NCBI GenBank assembly: GCA_964016885.1
Contig: OZ024742.1
Coordinates: 4,784,457-4,848,456 of the forward strand
Reading direction: 5' to 3'
DNA length: 64,000 bases
From: Eledone cirrhosa
Taxonomy: Eukaryota > Mollusca > Cephalopoda > Octopoda > Eledonidae
Part shown: positions 51,617 to 62,700 of the stretch, piece after piece
Layout of the letters: every line of letters starts with the position of its first letter
How positions within the stretch are numbered: position 1 is the first letter of the stretch
Notes under the pieces: generated by a model
The model's database searches: none
The model's input: the letters and a program-made list of their open reading frames with translations, nothing else
Told to the model about the DNA's origin: nothing
Position numbers and translations under genes: made by a program

Positions 51617-53180
51617 ATAGTGGTCTGATATCTCTGTAGTTAGACAACATATAGTAATGTGCTATAGTGGACTGATAACTCTGTAGTTAGACAACATATA
51701 GTAATGTGCTATAGTTGTTTGATATCTCTGTAGTTAGACTACATATAGTAATGTGCTATAGTGGTTTGATATCTCTGTAGTTAGACTACATATAGTAATG
51801 TGCTATAGTGGTCTGATATCTCTGTAGTTAGACAACATATAGTAATGTGCTATAGTGGCCTTATATCTCTGTAGTTAGACAACATATAGTAATGTGCTAT
51901 AGTGGTTTGATATCACTGTAGTTAGACTACATATAGTAATGTGCTATAGTGGTCTGATATCTCTGTAGTTAGACAACATATAGTAATGTGCTATAGTGGT
52001 CTGATATCTCTGTAGTTAGACAACATATATTAATGTGCTATAGTGGCCTGATAACTCTGTAGTTAGACAACATATAGTAATGTGCTATAGTTGTTTGATA
52101 TCTCTGTAGTTAGACTACATATAGTAATGTGCTATAGTGGTTTGATATCTCTGTAGTTAGACTACATATAGTAATGTGCTATAGTGGTTTGATATCTCTG
52201 TAGTTAGACAACATATAGTAACGTGCTATAGTGGCCTGATATCTCTGTAGTTAGACTACATATAGTAATGTGCTATAGTTGTCTGATATCTCTGTAGTTA
52301 GACAACATATAGTAATGTGCTATAGTGGTCTGATATCTCTGTAGTTAGACAACATATAGTAATGTGCTATAGTGGCCTGATATCTCAGTAGTTAGACTAC
52401 ATATAGTAATGTGCTATAGTTGTTTGATATCTCTATAGTTAGACTACATATAGTAATGTGCTATAGTGGTCTGATATCTCTGTAGTTAGACAACATATAG
52501 TAATGTGCTATAGTGGCCTTATATCTTTGTAGTTAGACAACATATAGTAATGTGCTATAGTGGTTTGATATCACTGTAGTTAGACTACATATAGTAATGT
52601 GCTATAGTGGTCTGATATCTCTGTAGTTAGACAACATATAGTAATGTGCTATAGTGGACTGATAACTCTGTAGTTAGACAACATATAGTAATGTGCTATA
52701 GTTGTTTGATATCTCTGTAGTTAGACTACATATAGTAATGTGCTATAGTGGTTTGATATCTCTGTAGTTAGACTACATATAGTAATGTGCTATAGTGGTC
52801 TGATATCTCTGTAGTTAGACAACATATAGTAATGTGCTATAGTGGCCTTATATCTCTGTAGTTAGACAACATATAGTAATGTGCTATAGTGGTTTGATAT
52901 CACTGTAGTTAGACTACATATAGTAATGTGCTATAGTGGTCTGATATCTCTGTAGTTAGACAACATATAGTAACGTGCTATAGTGGCCTGATATCTCTGT
53001 AGTTAGACTACATATAGTAATGTGCTATAGTGGTTTGATATCTCTGTAGTTAGACTACATATAGTAATGTGCTATAGTCGTATGATATCTCTGTAGTTAG
53101 ACTACATAGAGTAATGTGCTATAGTGGTCTGATATCTCTGTAGTTAGAGAACATAGAGTAATGTGCTATAGTGGTCTGAT
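51617..53180 (+). repeat. Block with a 987-bp-spaced internal repeat
   Basis: GGACTGATAAC recurs at 51,669 and 52,656, and GGCCTTATATCTCTG at 51,859 and 52,846, both 987 bp (21 monomers) apart. The matched part is about 51,610-51,968 against 52,597-52,955. Between them lies a copy of 41.39-41.8 kb (AACGTG, TTGTCTG, GATATCTCAG, GGCCTTATATCTTTG). The order of 41.4-42.0 kb is thus present twice here. The block ends with GTTAGAGAAC and CATAGAG near 53,145. Confidence 0.78.
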
Positions 53181-54451
53181 TTCTCTGTAGTTAGACTACA
53201 TATAATAATGTGCTATACTGGTATGATATCTCTGTAGTTAGACTACATATAGTAATACGCTATAGTGGTTTGTATCTCTGTAGTTAGACAACATATAGTA
53301 ATGTGCTATAGTCGTCTGATATCTCTGTAGTTAGCCTACATATAATAAATGTGCTAGAGTGGTTTGATATCTCTGTATTTAGAAAACATAAAGTAATGTG
53401 CTATAGTGGTCTGATAGCTCTGTAGTTACACAACATATAGTAATGTGCTATAGTGGTCTGATTTCTCTGTAGTTAGACAACATATAGTAATGTGGTATAG
53501 TGGCCTGATATCTCTGTAGTTAGACTACATACAGTAATGTGCTATAGTGGTCTGATTTCTCTGTAGTTAGACAACATATAGTAATGTGCTATAGTGGTCT
53601 GATATCTCTGTAGTTAGACAACATATATTAATGTGCTATAGTGGCCTGATAACTCTGTAGTTAGACAACATATAGTAATGTGCTATAGTTGTTTGATATC
53701 TCTGTAGTTAGACTACATATAGTAATGTGCTATAGTGGCCTGATATCTCTGCAAATAGACAACATATATTAATGTGCTATAGTGGTCTGTTATTTCTCTG
53801 TAGTTAGACAAAATATAGAAATGTGCTATAGTGGTCTGATATCTCTCCAGTTAGACTACATATAGTAATACGCTATAGTGGTTTGTATCTCTGTAGTTAG
53901 ACAACATATAGTAATGTGCTATAGTGGTCTGATATCTCTGTAGTTAGCCTACATATAATAATGTGCTAGAGTGGTTTGATATCTGTGTATTTAGAAAACA
54001 TAAAGTAATGTGCTATAGTGGTCTGATAGCTCTGTAGTTAGACAACATATAGTAATGTGCTATAGTGGTCTGATTTCTCTGTAGTTAGACAACATATAGT
54101 AATGTGGTATAGTGGCCTGATATCTCTGTAGTTAGACTACATACAGTAATGTGCTATAGTGGTCTGATTTCTCTGTAGTTAGACAACATATAGTAATGTG
54201 CTATAGTGGCCTGATATGTCTGTAGTTAGACAACATATAGTAATGTGCTATAGTGGCCTTATATCTTTGTAGTTAGACAACATATAGTAATGTGCTATAG
54301 TTGTTTGATATCTCTGTAGTTAGACTACATATAGTAATGTGCTATAGTGGTTTGATATCTCTGTAGTTAGACTACATATAGTAATGTGCTATAGTGGTTT
54401 GATATCTCTGTAGTTAGACTACATATAATAATGTGCTATACTGGTATGATA
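53181..54451 (+). repeat. Fourth partial second-domain unit
   Basis: It corresponds to 42.38-43.65 kb: a free-standing 46-bp monomer at 53,270, a 1-bp insertion near 53,346, GATAGC with GTTACACAAC (about 53,420), GATTTC, GTAATGTGGT, CATACAG, CTGCAAATAG (53,752), the 49-bp monomer at 53,787, the 46-bp monomer at 53,883, a second GATAGC to CATACAG series, GATATGTC and ATACTGGTATG. It then passes directly into the second copy of the 5.3-kb segment. Confidence 0.8.
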
Positions 54452-57400
54452 TCTCTGTAGTTAGACTACATATAGTAATACGCTATACTGGTTTGATATC
54501 TCTATAGTTAGACTACATATAGTAATGTGCTATAGGGGTCTGATATCTCTGTAGTTAGACAACATATAGTAATGTGCTATAGTGGTCTGATTTCTCTGTA
54601 GTTAGACAACATATAGTAATGTGCTATAGTGGTTTGATATCTCTGTAGTTAGACAACATATAGTAATGTGCTATAGTGGCCTGATATCTCTGTAGTTAGA
54701 CTACATATAGTAATGTGCTATAGTGGTCTGATAGCTCTGTAGTTAGACAACATATAGTAATGTGCTATAGTTCTTTGATATTTCTATAGTTAGACTACAT
54801 ATAGTAATGTGCTATAGTCGTTTGATATCTCTGTAGTTAGACTACATATATTAATGTGCTATAGTGGTTTGATATCTCTGTAGTTAGACTACATATAGTA
54901 ATGTGCTATAGTGGTATGATATCTCTGTAGTTAGACTACATATAGTAATGTGCTATAGTGGTTTGATGTCTCTGTAGTTAGACTACATATAGTAATGTGC
55001 TATAGTGGTATGATATCTCTGTAGTTAGACTACATATAGTAATGTGCTAGAGTGGTTTGATATCTCTGTAGTTAGACAAGATATAGTAATGTGCTATAGT
55101 GGTCTGATATCTCTGTAGTTAGACTACATATAATAATGTGCTAGAGTGGTTTGATATGTCTGTAGTTAGAAAACATAAAGTAATGTGCTATAGTGGTTTG
55201 ATATCTCTGTAGTTAGACAACATATAGTAATGTGCTATAGTGGTATGATATCTCTGTAGTTAGACTACATATAGTAATGTGCTATAGTGGTTTGATATCT
55301 CTGTACTTAGACTACATATAGTAATGTGCTATAGTGGTTTGATATCTCTCTGGTTAGACTACATATCCTAATGTGCTATAGTGTTTTGATATCTCTGTAG
55401 TTAGACTACATATAGTAATGTGCTATAGTGGTTTGATATCTCTGTAGTTAGACTACATATAGTAATGTGCTATAGTCGTATGATATCGCTGTAGTTACAC
55501 TACATATAGTAATGTGCTATAGTGGTTTGATATCTCTGTAGTTAGACTACATATAGTAATGTGCTAGAGTGGTTTGATATCTCTGTAGTTAGACAACATA
55601 TAGTAATGTGCTATAGTGGTCTGATATCTCTGTAGTTAGACTACATATAATGATGTGCTAGAGTGGTTTGATATCTCTGTAGTTAGAAAAAATAAAGTAA
55701 TGTGCTATAGTGGTTTGATATCTCGCTGGTTAGACTACATATCCTAATGTGCTATAGTGGTCTGATATCTCTGTAGTTAGACAACATATAGTAATGTGCT
55801 ATAGTGGTCTGATATCTCTGTAGTTAGACAACATATAGTAATGTGCTATAGTGACCTGATATCTCAGTAGTTAGACTACATATAGTAATGTGCTATAGTG
55901 GCCTGATATCTCTGTAGTTAGACTACATATAGTAATGTGCTATAGTGGTCTGATATCTCCGTAGTTACACAACATATAGTAATGTGCTATAGTGGCCTTA
56001 TATCTTTGTAGTTAGACAACATATAGTAATGTGCTATAGTGATTTGATATCACTGTAGTTAGACTACATATAGTAATGTGCTATAGTGGTCTGATATCTC
56101 TGTAGTTAGACAACATATAGTAATGTGCTATAGTGGCCTGATAACTCTGTAGTTAGACACCATATTGTAATGTGCTATAGTTGTTTGATATCTCTGTAGT
56201 TAGACTACATATAGTAATGTGCTATAGTGGTTTGATATCTCTGTAGTTAGACTACATATAGTAATGTGCTATAGTGGTTTGATATCTCTGTAGTTAGACT
56301 ACATATAATAATGTGCTATACTGGTATGATATCTCTGTAGTTAGACAACATATAGTAATGTGCTATAGTGGTTTGATATCTCTGTAGTTAGACAATATAT
56401 TGTAGTGTGCTATAGTGGCCTGATATCTCTGCAATTAGACAACATATAGTAATGTGCTATAGTGGTCTGTTATTTCTCTGTAGTTAGACAAAATATAGAA
56501 ATGTGCTATAGTGGTCTGATATCTCTCTAGTTAGACTACATATAGTAATACGCTATAGTGGTTTGATATCTCTGTAGTTAGACTACATATAGTAATGTGC
56601 TATAGTGGTTTGATATCTCTGTAGTTAGACTACGTATAGTAATGTGCTATAGTGGTATGATATCTCTGTAGTTAGACAACATATAGTAATGTGCTATAGT
56701 GGTTTGATATCTCTGTAGTTAGACAAAATAGAGTAATGTGCTATAGTGGCCTGATATCTCTGTAGTTAGACTACATATAGTAATGTGCTATAGTGGTCTG
56801 ATTTCTCTGTAGTTAGACAACATATAGTAATGTGCTATAGTGGTCTTATTTCTCTGTAGTTAGACAACATATAGTAATGTGCTATAGTGGTCATATTTCT
56901 CTGTAGTAAGACAACATATAGTAATGTGCTATAGTGGCCTGATATCTCTGTAGTTAGACTACATATAGTAATGTGCTATAGTGGCCTGATATCTCTGTAG
57001 TTAGACTACATATAGTAATGTGCTATAGTGGTCTGATATCTCTGTAGTTAGACAACATATAGTAATGTGCTATAGTGGTCTGATTTCTCTGTAGTTAGAC
57101 AACATATAGTAATGTGCTATAGTGGTTTGATATCTCTGTAGTTAGACAACATATAGTAATGTGCTATAGTAGCCTGATATCTCTGTAGTTAGACTACATA
57201 TAGTAATGTGCTATAGTGGTCTGATAGCTCTGTAGTTAGACAACATATAGTAATGTGCTATAGTGGTCTGATTTCTCTGTAGTTAGACAACATATAGTAA
57301 TGTGGTATAGTGGCCTGATATCTCTGTAGTTAGACTACATACAGTAATGTGCTATAGTGGTCTGATTTCTCTGTAGTTAGACAACATATAGTAATGTGCT

Positions 57401-59755
57401 ATAGTGGCTTGATATGTCTGTAGTTAGACTACATATAGTAATGTGCTATAGTGGTCTGATATCTCTGTAGTTAGACAACATATTGTAATGTGCTATAGTG
57501 GTTTGATATCTCTGTAGTTAGACAACATATAGTAATGTGCTATAGTGGCCTGATATCTCTGTAGTTAGACTACATATAGTAATGTGCTATAGTGGTCTGA
57601 TATCTCTGTAGTTAGACAACATATAGTAATGTGCTATAGTTGTTTGATATTTCTATAGTTAGACTACATATAGTAATGTGCTATAGTGGTTTGATATCTC
57701 TGTAGTTAGACTACATATAGTAAGGTGCTATAGTGGTTTGATATCTCTGTAGTTAGACTACATATAGTAATGTGCTATAGTGGTTTGATATCTCTGTAGT
57801 TAGACTACATATAGTAATGTGCTATAGTGGTATGATATCTCTGTAGTTAAACTACATATAGTAATGTGCTATAATGGTTTGATATCTCTGTAGTTAGACT
57901 ACATATAGTAATGTGCTATAGTGGTTTGATATCTCTCTGGTTAGACTACATATCCTAATGTGCTATAGTGGTCTGATATCTCTGTAGTTAGACAACATAT
58001 AGTAATGTGCTATAGTGGTCTGATATCTCAGTAGTTAGACAACATATAGTAACGTGCTATAGTGGCCTGATATCTCTGTAGTTAGACTACATATAGTAAC
58101 GTGCTATAGTGGTTTGATATCTCTGTAGTTAGACTACATATAGTAATGTGCTCTAGTGGTATGATATCTCTGTAGTTAGACTACATATAGTAATGTGCTA
58201 TAGTGGTTTGATATCTCTGTAGTTAGACTACATATAGTAATGTGCTATAGTGGTATGATATCTCAGTAGTTAGACTACATATAGTAATGTGCTATAGTGG
58301 TTTGATATCTCTGTAGTTAGACTACATATAGTAATGTGCTAGAGTGGTTTGATATCTCTGTAGTAAGACAACATATAGTAATGTGCTAGAGTGGTCTGAT
58401 ATCTCTGTAGTTAGCCTACATATAATAATGTGCTAGTGTGGTTTGATATCTCTGTATTTAGAAAACATAAAGTAATGTGCTATAGTGGTTTGATATCTCT
58501 CTGGTTAGACTACATATCCTAATGTGCTATAGTGGTCTGATATCTCTGTAGTTAGACAACATATAGTAATGTGCTATAGTGGTCTGATATCTCTGTAGTT
58601 AGACAACATATAGTAACGTGCTATAGTGGCCTGATATCTCTGTAGTTAGACTACATATAGTAATGTGCTATAGTGGTTTGATATCTCTGTAGTTAGACTA
58701 CATATAGTAATGTGCTATAGTCGTATGATATCTCTGTAGTTAGACTACATATAGTAATGTGCTATAGTGGTCTGATATCTCTGTAGTTAGAGAACATAGA
58801 GTAATGTGCTATAGAGGTCTGATTTCTCTGTAGTTAGACAACATATAGTAACGTGCTATAGTGGCCTGATATCTCTGTAGTTAGACTACATATAGTAATG
58901 TGCTATAGTGGTCTGATATCTCTGTAGTTAGACAACATATAGTAATGTGCTATAGTGGTCTGATATCTCTGTAGTTAGACAACATATAGTAATGTGCTAT
59001 AGTGGCCTCATATCTCAGTAGTTAGACTATATATAGTAATGTGCTATAGTTGTTTGATATCTCTATAGTTAGACTACATATAGTAATGTGCTATAGTGCT
59101 CTGATATCTCTGTAGTTAGACAACATATAGTAATGTGCTATAGTGGCCTTATATCTTTGTAGTTAGACAACATATAGTAATGTGCTATAGTGGTTTGATA
59201 TCACTGTAGTTAGACTACATATAGTAATGTGCTATAGTGGTCTGATATCTCTGTAGTTAGACAACATATAGTAATGTGCTATAGTGGCCTGATAACTCTG
59301 TAGTTAGACAACATATAGTAATGTGCTATAGTTGTTTGATATCTCTGTAGTTAGACTACATATAGTAATGTGCTATAGTGGTTTGATATCTCTGTAGTTA
59401 GACTACATATAGTAATGTGCTATAGTGGTCTGATATCTCTGTAGTTAGACAACATATAGTAATGTGCTATAGTGGCCTTATATCTTTGTAGTTAGACAAC
59501 ATATAGTAATGTGTTATAGTGGTTTGATATCACTGTAGTTAGACTACATACAGTAATGTGCTATAGTGGTCTGATATCTCTGTAGTTAGACAACATATAG
59601 TAATGTGCTATAGTGGTCTGATATCTCTGTAGTTAGACAACATATATTAATGTGCTATAGTGGCCTGATAACTCTGTAGTTAGACAACATATAGTAATGT
59701 GCTATAGTTGTTTGATATCTCTGTAGTTAGACTACATATAGTAATGTGCTATAGT
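54452..59755 (+). repeat. About 5.3-kb dispersed segmental duplication, copy 2 (partner 36,960-42,310)
   Basis: The pairs listed for the partner define this copy. It lacks one monomer near 56,790 relative to 39.3 kb. It differs by scattered substitutions, for example GGCCTCATATCTCAG (about 59,006) for GGCCTGATATCTCAG, GATATCTCCG near 55,960 and ATAATGGTTTG near 57,870. It keeps the five-monomer TCGTATGATATCGC stretch that the 47- and 49.5-kb copies lost, so it derives from a version older than that deletion. Confidence 0.87.
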
Positions 59756-62700
59756 GGTCTGATATCTCTCTAGTTAGACTACATATAGTAATACGCTATA
59801 GTGGTTTGATATCTCTGTAGTTAGACTACGTATAGTAATGTGCTATAGTGGTATGATATCTCTGTAGTTAGACAACATATAGTAATGTGCTATAGTGGTT
59901 TGATATCTCTGTAGTTAGACAAAATATAGTAATGTGCTATAGTGGCCTGATATCTCTGTAGTTAGACTACATATAGTAATGTGCTATAGTGGTCTGATAT
60001 CTCTGTAGTTAGACAACATATAGTAATGTGCTATATTGGTCTGATATCTCTGTAGTTAGACAACATATAGTAACGTACTATAGTGGCCTGATATCTCTGT
60101 AGTTAGACTACATATAGTAATGTGCTATAGTGGTTTGATATCTCTGTAGTTAGACTACATATAGTAATGTGCTATAGTCGTATGATATCTCTGTAGTTAG
60201 ACTACATATAGTAATGTGCTATAGTGGTTCGATATCTCTGTAGTTAGACTACATATAGTAATGTGCTATAGTGGTATGATATCGCTGTAGTTAGACTACA
60301 TATAGTAATGTGCTATAGTGGTTTGATATCTCTGTAGTTAGACAACATATAGTAATGTGCTAGAGTGGTTTGAAATCTCTGTAGTTAGACAACATATAGT
60401 AATGTGCTATAGTGGTCTGATATCTCTGTAGTTAGACTACATATAATGATGTGCTAGAGTGGTTTGATATCTCTGTAGTTAGAAAACATAAAGTAATGTG
60501 CTATAGTGGTTTGATATCTCTCTGGTTAGACTACATATCCTAGCGTGCTATAGTGGTCTGATATCTCTGTAGTTAGACAACATATAGTAATGTGCTATAG
60601 TGGTCTGATATCTCTGTAGTTAGACAACATATAGTAATGTGCTATAGTGCCCTGATATCTCAGTAGTTAGACTACATATAGTAATGTGCTATAGTGGTTT
60701 GATATCTCTGTAGTTAGACTACATATAATAATGAGCTATACTGGTATGATATCTCTGTAGTTAGACAACATATAGTAATGTGCTATAGTAGTTTGATATC
60801 TATGTAGTTAGACAACATATAGTAATGTGCTATAGTAGACTGATATCTCTGCAATTAGACAACATATAGTAATGTGCTATAGTGGTCTGTTATTTCTCTG
60901 TAGTTAGACAAAATATAGAAATGTGCTATAGTGGTCTGATATCTCTCTAGTTAGACTACATATATTAATACGCTATAGTGGTTTGATATCTCTGTAGTTA
61001 GACTACATATAGTAATGTGCTATAGTGTTTTGATATCTCTATATTTAGACTACATATAGTAATGTGCTATAGTAGTCTTATTTCTCTGTAGTTAGACTAC
61101 GTATAGTAATGTGCTATAGTGGTATGATATCTCTGTAGTTAGACAACATATAGTAATGTGCTATAGTGGTTTGATATCTCTGTAGTTAGACAAAATATAG
61201 TAATGTGCTATAGTGGCCTGATATCTCTGTAGTTAGACTACATATAGTAATGTGCTATAGTGGTCTCATATCTCTGTAGTTAGACAACATATAGTAATGT
61301 GCTATAGTGGTCTGATTTCTCTGTAGTTATACAACATATAGTAATGTGCTATAGTAGTCTTATTTCTCTGTAGTTAGACAACATATAGTAATGTGCTATA
61401 GTGGTCTGATTTCTCTGTAGTTAGACAACATATAGTAATGTGCTATAGTGGCCTGATATCTCTGTAGTTAGACTACATATAGTAATGTGCTATAGTGGCC
61501 TGATATCTCTATAGTTAGACTACATATAGTAATGTGCTATAGTGGTCTGATTTCTCTGTAGTTAGACAACATATAGTAATGTGATATAGTGGCCTGATAT
61601 CTCTGTAGTTAGACTACATATAGTAATGTACTATAGTGGTCTGATATCTCTGTAGTTAGACAACATATATTAATGTGCTATAGTGGCCTGATATCTCTGT
61701 AGTTAGACTACATATAGTAATGTGCTATAGTGGTCTGATATCTCTGTAGTTAGACAACATATAGTAATGTGCTATAGTGGTTTGATATCTCTATATTTAG
61801 ACTACATATAGTAATGTGCTATAGTGGTCTGATATCTCTGTAGTTAGACAACATATAGTAATGTGCTGTAGTGACCTTATATCCTTGTAGTTAGACAACA
61901 TATAGTAATGTGCTATAGTGGCCTGATAACTCTGTAGTTAGACAACATATAGTAATGTGCTATAGTTGTTTGATATCTCTGTAGTTAGACTACATATAGT
62001 AATGTGCTATAGTGGTTTGATATCTCTGTAGTTAGACTACATATAGTAATGTGCTATAGTGTTTTGATATCTCTGTAGTTAGACAACATATAGTAATGTG
62101 CTATAGTGGCCTGATATCTCTGCAAATAGACAACATATAGTAATGTGCTATAGTGGTCTGTTATTTCTCTGTAGTTAGACAAAATATAGAAATGTGCTAT
62201 AGTGGTCTGATATCTCTCCAGTTAGACTACATATAGTAATACGCTATAGTGGTTTGTATCTCTGTAGTTAGACAACATATAGTAATGTGCTATAGTGGTC
62301 TGATATCTCTGTAGTTAGCCTACATATAATAATGTGCTAGAGTGGTTTGATATCTCTGTATTTAGAAAACATAAAGTAATGTGCTATAGTGGTTTGATAT
62401 CTCTCTGGTTAGACTACATATCCTAATGTGCTATAGTGGTCTGATATCTCTGTAGTTAGACAACATATAGTAATGTGCTATAGTGGTCTGATATCTCTGT
62501 AGTTAGACAACATATAGTAACGTGCTATAGTGGCCTGATATCTCTGTAGTTAGACTACATATAGTAATGTGCTATAGTGGTCTGATATCTCTGTAGTTAG
62601 ACAACATATAGTAATGTGCTATAGTGGTCTGATATCTCTGTAGTTAGACAACATATAGTAATGTGCTATAGTGGCCTGATATCTCAGTAGTTAGACTACA

